Source of the DNA: an uncultured Cryomorphaceae bacterium
GTDB taxonomy: Bacteria > Bacteroidota > Bacteroidia > Flavobacteriales_D > Parvicellaceae
Direction of reading: 5' to 3'
DNA length: 46,521 nt
NCBI GenBank assembly: GCA_947311505.1
Contig: CAMZLL010000197.1
Coordinates: forward strand, 1-46,521
Each line of letters begins with the position of its first letter. Position 1 is the first letter of the stretch. The position numbers and the translations under genes were made by a program. The notes under the pieces were generated by a model that was given only the letters and a program-made list of their open reading frames with translations, had not been told where the DNA came from and did no database searches. Shown piece after piece: positions 16,855 through 26,511 of this stretch.

Positions 16855-17823
16855 TTGAGTAAAGCCAAATATAAATACAATCCAAATACATTAAGTTATG
16901 ACCAAGTAACACTCACTTGGAAAGATCATCTCAAAAAGGTGTCTTTTCATTTGATAACAGGTGTTGTATTCACAGTAATAATCCTTCTTCTTTCTTTTAA
17001 TTGGATCAAAGAACAAGGGGTAAAAGAAGGCGTTTTAGAAAATGAAAAAACAATGCTTTCTCTTAATGCCTATCTTGAAAGACTTAATTCTATTGAGGAA
17101 TTTGCACAAGAAATGCAAGAGCGAGACGATAATATTTATCGTGTTATTTTTGGTGCAGACCCTTATGACGCTTCGAAAAGAGAATTGGGAACAGGAGGAA
17201 ATCCTCAATTGTATAAAGATTTAGAAAATCTCGACCATGGTGATTTAGCTAAACAAATAGCCATAAAAGTAGCTGGTTTAGAAAAACAATTAGTAGCTCA
17301 GTCTTATAGCTTTGATGAGGTTATTGAACTCGCAAAGAACAAAGAGAAAATGCTACAATCTATACCTTCTATACAGCCAATCAGCAATAAAGATTTAACG
17401 CATATAGCTTCAGGGTTTGGAATGCGTATGCACCCTGTGTTGAAAATAATGCGTATGCACGCAGGAATTGATTTTACAGCAGATATCGGTACCGATATTT
17501 TTGCAACAGGTGATGGAGTTATCGAAAAAGCCGAATGGATGAACGGGTATGGCAATATTGTAATAATAGACCATGGATTTGGATATAAATCAAGGTATGC
17601 CCATTGTAGTGAATACAAATGTAAAGTAGGACAGAAGATTAAACGAGGTGATGTTATCGCATTAGTGGGGAACACCGGGCTTTCCTCAGGACCTCACGTG
17701 CATTACGAAGTGCATTTCAAAGGTAACGCTGTGAATCCAGTAAATTATTTCTTCAACGATTTGTCTGCTGAAGAATATGAAAAAGTAATTGAGATTTCTT
17801 CTCAACCTACGCAATCATTATAA
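16855..17823 (+). CDS. M23 family (LytM-type) metallopeptidase, inner-membrane anchored
   Basis: A 322-residue peptidoglycan endopeptidase-like protein. The start is TTG, and the N-terminus MSKAKYKYNPNTLSYDQV matches the family in this phylum. One transmembrane segment (about 34-50) precedes a coiled-coil-like region. The LytM domain (about 180-305) has zinc ligands His202 and Asp206 (MHAGIDF) and His281/His283 (GPHVHYEVHF), so all four catalytic-site residues are intact. It should face the periplasm and act in cell-wall remodelling or scaffold division. It is transcribed from the promoter just upstream. Confidence 0.92.
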   Translation: MSKAKYKYNPNTLSYDQVTLTWKDHLKKVSFHLITGVVFTVIILLLSFNWIKEQGVKEGVLENEKTMLSLNAYLERLNSIEEFAQEMQERDDNIYRVIFGADPYDASKRELGTGGNPQLYKDLENLDHGDLAKQIAIKVAGLEKQLVAQSYSFDEVIELAKNKEKMLQSIPSIQPISNKDLTHIASGFGMRMHPVLKIMRMHAGIDFTADIGTDIFATGDGVIEKAEWMNGYGNIVIIDHGFGYKSRYAHCSEYKCKVGQKIKRGDVIALVGNTGLSSGPHVHYEVHFKGNAVNPVNYFFNDLSAEEYEKVIEISSQPTQSL

Positions 17824-17903
17824 TACCATTACAGCATTTAAAAACAGAAAAAACTTCTTTCAAGCAATACGGTATTAACGTGAATAGATTTACTTGACTC
17901 TAG

Positions 17904-18908
17904 CTATGAAGTAACCTGCAATGCTCGAGGTTCATAACGGTTAGCAAGTTCTGCTATCGCTTTTATATGCTCGGGCGTTGTTCCGCAGCAACCTCCAATG
18001 ATGTTAATAAGTCCGTCTTTTAAAAATTCTTCTATTTGATCTGCCATCATTTGTGGTGTTTCGTCATAAGCTCCCAATTCATTGGGTAGTCCAGCATTAG
18101 GATGCGCACTTATGTAGCAATCAGCATTATTAGACATAATCTTAAGATAAGGATGTAGGTCTTTAGCTCCCAAAGCGCAATTTAACCCAAAACTCAACAG
18201 CGGCATATGCGATAAAGAAATCATAAAAGCCTCTGTGGTTTGTCCTGTCAATGTTCTGCCACTAGCATCTGTAATAGTTCCTGAAATCATTATCGGTAAC
18301 TCAATGTTTTTTTCGTCAAATACATTTTGTACTGCAAACAAAGCAGCCTTAGCATTGAGGGTATCTGTAATGGTTTCGATGAGAAGCAAATCAGCGCCTC
18401 CATCTACGAGCCCATTTACTTGTTCGGTAAATGCATCCACTAATTCATCAAAAGATATAGCCCTGTAACCAGGGTCATTTACATCTGGAGACATAGAAGC
18501 TAGCTTGGTAGTAGGGCCCATTGAACCTGCCACAAACCTTGGCTTGTCTGGATTGTTTTTAGTGTACTCATCTGCTACTTCTTTGGCGATTTTTGCTCCA
18601 TGAAAATTAATGTCATATACATATTTCTCCAAGTCATAATCTGCTTGAGCAACCCAAGTTCCTCCAAACGTATTGGTTTCGATAATGTCTGCTCCCGCAT
18701 CAAAATATGCCGCATGAATTTCTTTTACCACATCAGGTCTGGTAAGTACCAAAAGATCATTGTTTCCCTTTAGCGAATTAGAATGTTCCTCGAACCATCC
18801 TTTTCGGAAATCAGCTTCGCTCAATCCATATCGTTGAATCATCGTTCCCATAGCTCCGTCAAGAATCAAAATCCTTTCTTTTAAGGTATCGTATATATTG
18901 TACTTCAT
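17904..18908 (-). CDS. metH: Homocysteine methyltransferase module of split methionine synthase
   Basis: A 334-residue protein matching only the N-terminal homocysteine-binding domain of cobalamin-dependent MetH. It opens [27 protein letters not shown]. Zinc cysteines are present in [13 protein letters not shown] (around 244) and [14 protein letters not shown] (around 304). The pterin, cobalamin and activation domains are absent. In many Bacteroidota MetH is encoded as two genes, so this is likely the first half, with its partner elsewhere; a stand-alone homocysteine S-methyltransferase is the alternative. It lies 9 bp downstream of the M42 peptidase gene and is probably co-transcribed with it. 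Confidence 0.85.
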   Translation of the reverse strand: MKYNIYDTLKERILILDGAMGTMIQRYGLSEADFRKGWFEEHSNSLKGNNDLLVLTRPDVVKEIHAAYFDAGADIIETNTFGGTWVAQADYDLEKYVYDINFHGAKIAKEVADEYTKNNPDKPRFVAGSMGPTTKLASMSPDVNDPGYRAISFDELVDAFTEQVNGLVDGGADLLLIETITDTLNAKAALFAVQNVFDEKNIELPIMISGTITDASGRTLTGQTTEAFMISLSHMPLLSFGLNCALGAKDLHPYLKIMSNNADCYISAHPNAGLPNELGAYDETPQMMADQIEEFLKDGLINIIGGCCGTTPEHIKAIAELANRYEPRALQVTS

Positions 18909-18917
18909 TTTTTATTT

Positions 18918-19970
18918 TTAAATTCTCCTAAAATCCCAATTGTAATTGGCGAGCGAAGTTACGCATTTTCCCAACAGGTCTATACAATCTTTGATGTCTT
19001 GTTTGTGAGCCATTTCTATCACTTGATGAATGTGTCGGGTGGGTATTGAAATAGATCCAGCAATAGATCCTCCTGCAGTCATTTGTTGTAGTGCCATAGT
19101 GTCGGTACCTCCTGCTGTAAGGATTTCTGGCTGCCAAGTGATTTTGTTAGAGTCAGCTGTGTGCTTCATAAAAGCTACCATTCTATAATCGCAGATGGTT
19201 CGTGAATCCATAATTTTTATAGCAGCACCTTTTCCAAGTTGTGTTACTTTTTCGTGTGCTGGAGCACCTGGTACATCAAAAGCTATAGTGGTGTCAAGGT
19301 TGATTCCGAAATCTGGTTGAATAGTCTGTGTAGCTACACTTGCTCCCCTAATTCCAACCTCTTCCTGAACCGTAAACACACCATATAAATCGTAATCAGG
19401 AGTGTCTAAATTTTTGAGCATTTCTATCAAAATAAAAACAGCAACTCTATTGTCTATAGATTTTGCATTTACACAGTCGCCCATTTCAATCAATTCTCTT
19501 TGTCTGGTTATGGGGTTTCCGATTTCTACATGTTTTTCTACCTCTTCTTTTGACATTCCTAGGTCAATAAAATAATCAGTAGTTTTAGGAACTTTGTTTC
19601 TTTCGTCAGCGCTCATCACATGAATGGGCTTGCTCCCCATTACTCCTATTAAATCTTTTTTGCCATGTATGATTACTCGTTGGGCAGTGAGCGTTTTTGG
19701 GTCAAATCCTCCAAGCGTGTGAAATCGAACAAAGCCATTGTCGTCAATATGGGTAACCATAAATCCTATTTCGTCCATGTGTGCTGCTATCATGATTTTT
19801 TTTGAGCTGCTCTTCCCTTTTTTAAATGCGGTTACATTTCCCATGTTGTCAACCGAAATACGGTCCACTAAAGGGGTAACTTCATTAATTATTAATTCAC
19901 GTACACGTTGTTCGTACCCAGGAGCTCCTGCTATTTCGGTTATTTGTTTTAACAATGGTATATTTATCAT
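18918..19970 (-). CDS. M42 family metallo-aminopeptidase (glutamyl aminopeptidase/endoglucanase-M type)
   Basis: A 350-residue cytosolic aminopeptidase. I start at the ATG at 19970 (MINIPLLKQITEIAGAPGYE), which fits the family; the longer frame from 20066 adds 32 residues without similarity. Metal-site motifs are all present: IAAHMDEIGFMV, CVNAKSIDNRVAVF, VFTVQEEVGIRGA, NLDTTIAFDVPG and IPTRHIHQVIEMAHKQDI. M42 enzymes form large dodecameric tetrahedra that trim peptides from the N-terminus. Nine bases separate it from metH1 downstream. The pairing with metH1 suggests co-transcription but not an obvious shared pathway. Confidence 0.93.
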   Translation of the reverse strand: MINIPLLKQITEIAGAPGYEQRVRELIINEVTPLVDRISVDNMGNVTAFKKGKSSSKKIMIAAHMDEIGFMVTHIDDNGFVRFHTLGGFDPKTLTAQRVIIHGKKDLIGVMGSKPIHVMSADERNKVPKTTDYFIDLGMSKEEVEKHVEIGNPITRQRELIEMGDCVNAKSIDNRVAVFILIEMLKNLDTPDYDLYGVFTVQEEVGIRGASVATQTIQPDFGINLDTTIAFDVPGAPAHEKVTQLGKGAAIKIMDSRTICDYRMVAFMKHTADSNKITWQPEILTAGGTDTMALQQMTAGGSIAGSISIPTRHIHQVIEMAHKQDIKDCIDLLGKCVTSLANYNWDFRRI

Positions 19971-20174
19971 GTTTGTATGTTTTATAAATGTTTTCGTTGT
20001 ATTGTTTTGACCTTTTAACCATAGATAATGATTTTGTTCTTGAAACAAGAAAATTGGTGTAAACAATTAGAAATACAATATTACAAAATTATTGTCTTTT
20101 ATTATAATTGATTTTTATACCTTTACTATTCTTGTACACAACTATATTTTAGATATAATAAATAGACTGATAAA

Positions 20175-21455
20175 ATGAATTACATACACGTTCTTGTAGT
20201 ATTATTAATACTTGGGGTAGGGGGCTGCGCAGAAGCAGAAGATAGGATTGATAAAAGTGAGGCGTCTGCTAAAGAAGAACAGTCAGCACCTTCTGATAGT
20301 GAAGATTATCTATTGGGACAAGGATATTGGGTTGGTAGTCTAAGAATAAATGAAACGGTTACTTTACCATTTAATTTTGAAATCGTAAGAGATTCTATCT
20401 ATTTTATTAATGCTGACGAACGAATAGGTGCCGGAATTACCACATCTGAAAATCAGTTGATTGTAAAAATGCCAATTTTTGATTCTGAGTTTAGATTTAG
20501 TAAAACCGACAAAGGGCTTTATGGTTTTTGGTACAACAAGGCCAAAGGTCCTGATTATAAAATGGACTTCACAGCACATACCAGTCTTAACAACGAGCTG
20601 CAAAGATTCTCGGTAGAGCAATCAAAACAATTTAGTTTTTTCGATGGCAATTGGGAAACAACATTTTCACCTCATACCCAAGAAGAGTACAAAGCATTAG
20701 GACTTTTTGTGCAGTTAGATCAAGAGGTTACAGGTACTTTTATTACCGAAACAGGTGATTATCGGTTTCTTCAGGGGAATGTTACTGGAGACTCCATATA
20801 CCTTAGTGCTTTTGATGGCGCTCACGCTTTTTTGTTTGAAGCCAAAATAGAAAACGACACTATAAATGGTGTTTTTTATAGTGGAAATCATTATCAAGAA
20901 AATTGGATAGCATTTAAAAATGATGATTTTGAAATCTCAAATCCTGATAGTTTAACACGAATGCGGGTAGGTGAAGAATTGGCTTTTAGCTTTCCTGGGC
21001 TTGATGGTTCTATGGTAGAATACCCAGCTATGAAATACTCCGAAAAAGTTACTATTATTCAAATATTAGGATCTTGGTGTCCCAACTGTATGGATGAAAC
21101 CAAATTTTTAACTCAGCTTCATAACACGTATAAAGAACAAGGATTAGAAGTTATAGGTATTTCATTTGAGAATCCAGTAAGTCTTCAAGGAAAAATTGAA
21201 AGAGTGCAAGGACTAAAAGAACATTTTGGAGCTACCTACGATTTTTGTATTGGTGGAGACGCTAGTAAATTAACAGCAGAAGCTGTCCTTCCTTCTTTAA
21301 ATAAAATAATTTCTTTTCCTACTACAATTTACATTGACAAAAATGGAATAGTTCGAAAAATACACACTGGGTTTTACGGTCCGGGTACTGGATCGTATTT
21401 TCTAAAATTTGCCGAACATACCAACAAATTTGTACAACAACTCTTAAACGAATAA
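20175..21455 (+). CDS. TlpA-like thioredoxin-fold lipoprotein
   Basis: A 426-residue protein with a signal and lipobox-like start (LILGVGGCAEAED, Cys18), followed by an acidic linker. Residues about 45-270 form a large beta-rich region (repeated strands such as GYWVGSLRINETVTLPFNFE), as in Bacteroidota TlpA-like proteins with an N-terminal extension. The C-terminal thioredoxin domain (about 285-420) has the redox pair Cys302-Pro-Asn-Cys305 in GSWCPNCMDETKFL and the cis-Pro region ISFPTTIYIDKNG. It probably acts as a periplasmic thiol-disulfide reductase. It heads a four-gene tight cluster. Confidence 0.87.
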   Translation: MNYIHVLVVLLILGVGGCAEAEDRIDKSEASAKEEQSAPSDSEDYLLGQGYWVGSLRINETVTLPFNFEIVRDSIYFINADERIGAGITTSENQLIVKMPIFDSEFRFSKTDKGLYGFWYNKAKGPDYKMDFTAHTSLNNELQRFSVEQSKQFSFFDGNWETTFSPHTQEEYKALGLFVQLDQEVTGTFITETGDYRFLQGNVTGDSIYLSAFDGAHAFLFEAKIENDTINGVFYSGNHYQENWIAFKNDDFEISNPDSLTRMRVGEELAFSFPGLDGSMVEYPAMKYSEKVTIIQILGSWCPNCMDETKFLTQLHNTYKEQGLEVIGISFENPVSLQGKIERVQGLKEHFGATYDFCIGGDASKLTAEAVLPSLNKIISFPTTIYIDKNGIVRKIHTGFYGPGTGSYFLKFAEHTNKFVQQLLNE

Positions 21456-21457
21456 CC

Positions 21458-22468
21458 TTGATAGCATCAAAAAATGCCATACTCAGGTATCGAATTATTG
21501 ATAGATGCCTACGTTCAGTAAGATATGCCTTTCCTTCAATAGAGCATATTAGAAGTGTGATAGAAGAAGAACTATTTGGTACATCTAACGGAAAACATAT
21601 TTGTATTTCTACTCTAGAAAAAGATTTCGCTGCAATGCGAAGAGAACACGATGCCCCAATTAAATATAGTAAAATAGAAAAAGGGTACTATTACGAAGAC
21701 AAGAACTACACCATAGAGGATATTCCTTTAAACGATAAAGATATAGAAGCTATTAAAATAGCTGCTACAATCCTGAATCAATTCAAAACGTCTCCTATAT
21801 TTAGACAGTTTGATTATGCTATTTCTAAGATTTTGGATCGTGTAAATATTTCGCCCAATGTAAATGACAACGCTGTAGAAAACTATGTGCAATTTGAAAA
21901 GATTAAAACGGCAAAAGGGTCTGAACATTTAGAAAAGATGTTGAGTGCTATTAAATCTAAGTCTAAAATTCAATTCTTTTATCAAAGCTTTAATGCTACT
22001 GAAAAAAAACTAAGAAGAATACACCCCTATTTATTAAAGGAGTATCGGCATAGGTGGTATCTTATTGGAAAAGATGAATTAAAAAACAGGACGCAAACTT
22101 ATGGTCTGGATCGCCTTTCAGATTTGCAGGTTTTATCAGATCGTTTTGACCTTGATTCTAATTTTGATCCGGATCGTTTTTTTAAACATTCTATAGGAAT
22201 CACAGCTAATGTAGGGTCTCCTGAAAAAATAATTATAGAAACAGAAGAGCTGCTATCTAAATACTTGTTGTCTCAGCCGCTTCACGAATCGCAAGAATAT
22301 CTTGGTGTAAAAAATAACAAGCATCAATTTTCATATTTTTTACTTCCTACGTATGAACTAAAAATGCAATTACTAGGCTTTGGAAAAGAAATAAAAATAA
22401 TAGCTCCTCAATCACTTGTTGATGATATAAAAGCTACCAGCCAATCTGTATTTGAACAATACGATTAA
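21458..22468 (+). CDS. WYL domain transcriptional regulator
   Basis: A 336-residue cytosolic regulator. The N-terminal winged-helix part (about 1-75) includes HICISTLEKDFAAMRREH, the usual recognition-helix pattern of YafY-like proteins. The WYL domain lies at about 145-235, with the signature RWYLIG (Trp200-Tyr201-Leu202) and TQTYGLDRLSDL. A WCX-like C-terminal extension follows. WYL domains sense ligands, often nucleic acids or nucleotides. The start is TTG at 21458, 2 bp past the previous stop. It is embedded between the TlpA-like and DUF255 genes, so it may control this cluster, but no operator was identified. Confidence 0.87.
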   Translation: MIASKNAILRYRIIDRCLRSVRYAFPSIEHIRSVIEEELFGTSNGKHICISTLEKDFAAMRREHDAPIKYSKIEKGYYYEDKNYTIEDIPLNDKDIEAIKIAATILNQFKTSPIFRQFDYAISKILDRVNISPNVNDNAVENYVQFEKIKTAKGSEHLEKMLSAIKSKSKIQFFYQSFNATEKKLRRIHPYLLKEYRHRWYLIGKDELKNRTQTYGLDRLSDLQVLSDRFDLDSNFDPDRFFKHSIGITANVGSPEKIIIETEELLSKYLLSQPLHESQEYLGVKNNKHQFSYFLLPTYELKMQLLGFGKEIKIIAPQSLVDDIKATSQSVFEQYD

Positions 22469-22498
22469 TTACATTATTAACCAAATACACAAAACATT

Positions 22499-24496
22499 AT
22501 GAATGCTTTAGCACATGAACATAGTCCGTATTTATTGCAGCATAAAGACAATCCCGTAAACTGGCTCCCTTGGAGTGAAAAGGCGTTCGAACAGGCACAA
22601 AAAGAAAACAAAATAGTGTTGATCAGTATCGGATATTCGGCCTGTCATTGGTGTCATGTTATGGAACACGAGTCTTTTGAAGATGCTGAAGTAGCAAAGA
22701 TCATGAATGCCAATTTTATATGTATAAAAGTAGATAGAGAAGAAAGACCAGATGTAGATCATCTGTATATGCAAGCTGTTCAATTAATGACTCAACAAGG
22801 GGGGTGGCCTTTGAATTGTTTTGTGTTGCCAAATAAAAAGCCATTTTATGGAGGTACGTATTTTCCAAAAGAGAAATGGAAGAGTGTATTGAATCAAATC
22901 ACCACCTTACACAAAGATAAACCCGAGGAAGTAGAAAAATACGCTAATCAATTGGCTATTGGAATTTCTAAAACGTTAGATTATGTGGTGACTAATAACG
23001 AGGAAAGGATATTGCTGTCAGATATAAATGAATCTGTAATCAATTGGAGTCAAACATTTGACAATGAACTGGGTGGTTCTTTGAGAGCACCCAAATTTCC
23101 TATGCCCGTTAATTATCAATTTTTGTTGAAGTTTGGCGTACTTACTAATGAAACGTCTATTCTTGATCATGTGTCGCTTACACTAGATGAGATGGCTAGA
23201 GGAGGTATTTATGACCAGATAGGAGGTGGATTTACAAGATACAGTGTAGATAAATATTGGAAAGTACCTCACTTTGAAAAAATGCTATACGACAATGCTC
23301 AACTTCTAACCCTATATGCACAAGGTTATCAATATTTCCAAAAAGAAGAATACAAGAATGTAATGTCGCAAACATTGAATTTTTGCAAAAGAGAATTACA
23401 AGCAGAAAATGGATTGTTTTATTGTGCACTGGATGCAGATAGTGAAGGTGTAGAAGGCAAATATTACGTCTGGACTCGAGAGGAAGTATCTGAGTTGTTA
23501 ACCGATGAAGATTATGAACGAGTTTTGGACTATTACAATATGAATGCTTTTGGAGAATGGGAAGGGAATTATATTCCGCTTCGCCAAATGCCCGATTCTG
23601 AAATAGCTAAAAACTGGGGTGTTTCCTTATACGAGGTTTCTGAGTGGGTAAGGAATATCAATGCTATTTTGCTTAAAGCAAGAGAAAAAAGAATCAAACC
23701 AGGACTCGATAATAAAATCTTGTGTTCGTGGAATTGCTTAATGATTATTGGTCTAAATGATTGTAGTAAGTACTTACACACTGCTCGGTTAGCAGAAGAT
23801 AATCTAAAAACACTATTAAATAATTACTACTTGCCCGATTTAGGAAAAGTACTTAGGGTTAGCGCTGAAAGCAAAAATATAGAAGGCTTTTTAGACGATT
23901 ATGCTCTTTTAATAAAAGCATGCTTGAGTGTATATAACGCTACGCATAAAGAATATTACGTGCGAATAGCGAAGGAACTAACAGATCTTACTTTAGATCA
24001 GTTTTATAATTTGGAGACGCAGTTATTTGAATATACACAGCGAAAAAAAGTACAGCATTTTTCGGCTCACTATGATGTTCAAGATGATGTGATTCCTTCT
24101 TCCAATTCTGTAATGACAGAAGTTTTGAAAGAATTAGCTCTTATATTTAGTAATGTTTATTATCAAGACACCTATGATAAATTACTAAAACTTACAAAGG
24201 AACAAAGTATTAAAGCTCCTTATTCGTATGGAAATTGGCTCGGAATTCAGGTGGAGGAATGTACGCTCTCACGAGAAATAGTGATAATAGGTTTTGAAGC
24301 CAAGAGGGTTAAAAAAGAACTAGCCCCGTATTTAATGCCAAGCGATAGACTATACGTTTCAACAACTGATAGTGAATTGCCTATATTCAAAAACAGATTT
24401 GCTAAAGAGGAAACTCTTACATTTGTTTGCGTAAACAAAGCCTGCGGTCTTCCTGCTCGTTCTTTAGAAGATGCTGTAGCTTTAGTAAAATTATAA
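22499..24496 (+). CDS. DUF255 thioredoxin-domain protein (YyaL/SPATA20 family)
   Basis: A 665-residue protein of typical family length. The N-terminal thioredoxin-like domain carries [18 protein letters not shown] and the redox pair Cys49-His-Trp-Cys52 in [18 protein letters not shown]. It is followed by [25 protein letters not shown]. The C-terminal (alpha/alpha)6-like region has [36 protein letters not shown] and [18 protein letters not shown]. The precise activity of the family is not settled to my knowledge. There is no signal peptide, so it is probably cytosolic. It lies 30 bp past the WYL gene and 1 bp before the next gene. Confidence 0.92.
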   Translation: MNALAHEHSPYLLQHKDNPVNWLPWSEKAFEQAQKENKIVLISIGYSACHWCHVMEHESFEDAEVAKIMNANFICIKVDREERPDVDHLYMQAVQLMTQQGGWPLNCFVLPNKKPFYGGTYFPKEKWKSVLNQITTLHKDKPEEVEKYANQLAIGISKTLDYVVTNNEERILLSDINESVINWSQTFDNELGGSLRAPKFPMPVNYQFLLKFGVLTNETSILDHVSLTLDEMARGGIYDQIGGGFTRYSVDKYWKVPHFEKMLYDNAQLLTLYAQGYQYFQKEEYKNVMSQTLNFCKRELQAENGLFYCALDADSEGVEGKYYVWTREEVSELLTDEDYERVLDYYNMNAFGEWEGNYIPLRQMPDSEIAKNWGVSLYEVSEWVRNINAILLKAREKRIKPGLDNKILCSWNCLMIIGLNDCSKYLHTARLAEDNLKTLLNNYYLPDLGKVLRVSAESKNIEGFLDDYALLIKACLSVYNATHKEYYVRIAKELTDLTLDQFYNLETQLFEYTQRKKVQHFSAHYDVQDDVIPSSNSVMTEVLKELALIFSNVYYQDTYDKLLKLTKEQSIKAPYSYGNWLGIQVEECTLSREIVIIGFEAKRVKKELAPYLMPSDRLYVSTTDSELPIFKNRFAKEETLTFVCVNKACGLPARSLEDAVALVKL

Positions 24497-24497
24497 A

Positions 24498-25397
24498 TTG
24501 AAGCAAATTTTATTCATAATCATCCTTCTCTTCGGAGAATCTACTTTTTCTCAAATGATCGAGAATTCTAAATGTCACGCCTTTACGGACGAACCATTTT
24601 TTGATCAATTGTTTATTCAGCGAAATAAGATTAAAACCATAACAGGTCATATCAGTACCAAAAAAGAGCTGAAAGTAATAAAGGAGTCTAAGCAAATAAC
24701 AAAGTATGAATTTGATACTAAAGGAAGGTTGAAAAATCAATTTGGCTCTTTTAATACCTCCGGTATTCAAGATACTACATTCATTACCTATCTATATGAT
24801 AATAGAAATAATTTGACTACAAAAAGAACCAACGATGCGTACGGGTTTTACTCTTACCGATATACATTTAACAAAGAAAACAGAGTGACTTCAAAAACAT
24901 ACAGTCGAGAGGAGAATGCAGGAAGCAGCAGGTATGACTTTGTATTGGGTAAAAGATATACCATAGTAAAAGAGACCTATTCGTATGTGGTAAACGATTC
25001 GGTGATTAGAAAATCTGTATATAATAACCATAATCGAATTTACCAAAAAATCATCTACCATTATTCGAATCTGAAACTACTTACTTCAGAAACAAGTCAA
25101 TATGTTATTAGTAGAAAAAAAAGTAAAACAACCTACAAATACAACGATTTAAGCCAAGTTACCGAAAAGAAAGTAGTTTTAGACGTGAAAACCCCCAATG
25201 AGTATAAGCTTACTAAGTACCGGTATGATGTAATAGGGAATTTAGAATATATAGATGAATATACGAATGATAAACATATTCTACATAAAGAGGTTTTGTA
25301 TGACAAATCTACTTATTTGATAAAGGCTCTTTTGATACAAGATAAAGCCACTAAATTCATAACGATAATAAAGTTTAAAACTACGTTTTACGAATGA
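24498..25397 (+). CDS. Secreted protein with YD/RHS-like tyrosine repeats
   Basis: A 299-residue exported protein. The start is TTG at 24498, one base after the previous stop, and gives a proper signal peptide (MKQILFIIILLFGESTFSQ). The mature chain has repeats spaced 20-30 residues: YEFDTKGRLKNQ, YLYDNRNNLTTK, YRYTFNKENRVTSK, YKYNDLSQVTEK and YRYDVIGNLEYI. These resemble YD/RHS-type beta hairpins and suggest a short beta-solenoid or shell segment, too short for a toxin cage. No C-terminal effector or T9SS domain is seen. It is probably periplasmic or surface-exposed. A terminator hairpin follows at 25503-25537. Confidence 0.7.
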   Translation: MKQILFIIILLFGESTFSQMIENSKCHAFTDEPFFDQLFIQRNKIKTITGHISTKKELKVIKESKQITKYEFDTKGRLKNQFGSFNTSGIQDTTFITYLYDNRNNLTTKRTNDAYGFYSYRYTFNKENRVTSKTYSREENAGSSRYDFVLGKRYTIVKETYSYVVNDSVIRKSVYNNHNRIYQKIIYHYSNLKLLTSETSQYVISRKKSKTTYKYNDLSQVTEKKVVLDVKTPNEYKLTKYRYDVIGNLEYIDEYTNDKHILHKEVLYDKSTYLIKALLIQDKATKFITIIKFKTTFYE

Positions 25398-25502
25398 TGC
25401 CAAATTACTTTAGGAATGTAGATGTTACAAACTTTTGCAGAATCCACTTTTTTAGGTGTTTTAATGGTGTTATTCTCTTCTTGGAAGCTAATAAAAAGCA
25501 AA

Positions 25503-25537
25503 AAAGAGCCATTTACTTTACTAGTAAATGGCTCTTT
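25503..25537. terminator. Bidirectional terminator between the YD protein and etfA
   Basis: A perfect 15-bp stem (AAAGAGCCATTTACT / AGTAAATGGCTCTTT) with a 5-nt loop, between convergent genes. An A run on its left gives a T run for minus-strand transcripts (etfBA). Confidence 0.88.
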
Positions 25538-25566
25538 AACATTCCAATTAGAACTATTAAATCCTA

Positions 25567-26508
25567 TTATCCTTTCAGCTTCTTGATAGCCTCGTTTAAT
25601 TTAGGTAAAACTTCAAAAGCATCTCCAACTATACCATAGTCAGCCGCCTTAAAGAAAGGAGCTTCAGCGTCTGTATTTATTACTACAATAGTCTTGCTAT
25701 TGTTTACGCCAGCTAGATGTTGGATCGCACCAGAAATACCTGCAGCGATGTACAAGTTGGGACGAATAGCTAAACCTGTTTGCCCTACGTGTTCATGATG
25801 AGGTCTCCACCCGATATCTGCTACCGGTCTAGAACAAGCTGTGGCAGCTCCCAAAGTGTTTGCTAACTCTTCTACCATTCCCCAGTTTTCAGGTCCTTTA
25901 AGTCCTCTACCAGCAGAAACAACTAGTTCTGCCTCAGGTAAAGGAACGCCTTCTCCTTGTGCTTTAATTTCTTTTATTACGATTGCGTTAGTGCCCAAAT
26001 CTGTGTTAAATTCGGTCACTTCTGCGCTACCTCCAGTTGATTCAGGGGCAACTGCATTAGCAACCAATGAAATTACTTTTTTATCGGTATGTATTGCTAC
26101 ATTAGCAAATGCTTTTCCTGAGAATACATTTGTTTTTACGATAAATCCATTTCCTGTTTCTGGTATGGCAATGGCTCCAGATGCGTGACCTGCACCTAAT
26201 CTAGCAGCAACTCTAGGGCCTACTGCTTTACCAATTTGATCTTGAATCAACACTACCACATCCGCACCTACTTCACTAGCGGCTGCTGCTATTAATTTTG
26301 TGATTTGTTGTTCGCTATTCGCTTCTACAGCTTTATTAACCAACACTTTTGTAGCTCCATAGTTACCCAATTCGGCTAATACAGATGCATCAGCAGAACC
26401 GTAAGTTACTACAGTTGTACTACCTATTTTATTTCCATAAGATACGGCTTCGAAAGCTGCTTTCGATAATTTTCCGTCTTTTGTTTCTACAAATACTAAT
26501 ACTGACAT
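25567..26508 (-). CDS. etfA: Electron transfer flavoprotein subunit alpha
   Basis: A 313-residue FAD-binding subunit. The C-terminal FAD domain shows VVSAGRGLKGPENWGMVEEL, SRPVADIGWRPHHEHVGQTG and the ETF-alpha signature LYIAAGISGAIQHLAGV followed by VVINTDAEAPFFKAADYG. With EtfB it accepts electrons from acyl-CoA dehydrogenases and passes them to ETF-quinone oxidoreductase at the membrane. It lies 3 bp downstream of etfB in a two-gene operon ended by the hairpin at 25503-25537. Confidence 0.97.
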   Translation of the reverse strand: MSVLVFVETKDGKLSKAAFEAVSYGNKIGSTTVVTYGSADASVLAELGNYGATKVLVNKAVEANSEQQITKLIAAAASEVGADVVVLIQDQIGKAVGPRVAARLGAGHASGAIAIPETGNGFIVKTNVFSGKAFANVAIHTDKKVISLVANAVAPESTGGSAEVTEFNTDLGTNAIVIKEIKAQGEGVPLPEAELVVSAGRGLKGPENWGMVEELANTLGAATACSRPVADIGWRPHHEHVGQTGLAIRPNLYIAAGISGAIQHLAGVNNSKTIVVINTDAEAPFFKAADYGIVGDAFEVLPKLNEAIKKLKG

Positions 26509-26511
26509 AAC

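Noticed and set aside
17821-17877. Short inverted repeat TAATACC/GGTATTA between the M23 and metH1 genes
   Set aside because: A 7-bp arm with a loop over 40 nt is likely chance and lacks a T run.
18918-20066. Longer N-terminus of the M42 peptidase from 20066
   Set aside because: The first 32 residues do not belong to the family and the internal ATG at 19970 gives the canonical start.
25394-25639. An 81-codon plus-strand frame after the YD-repeat gene
   Set aside because: It runs through the terminator hairpin at 25503-25537 and antisense into etfA; the peptide has no family features.
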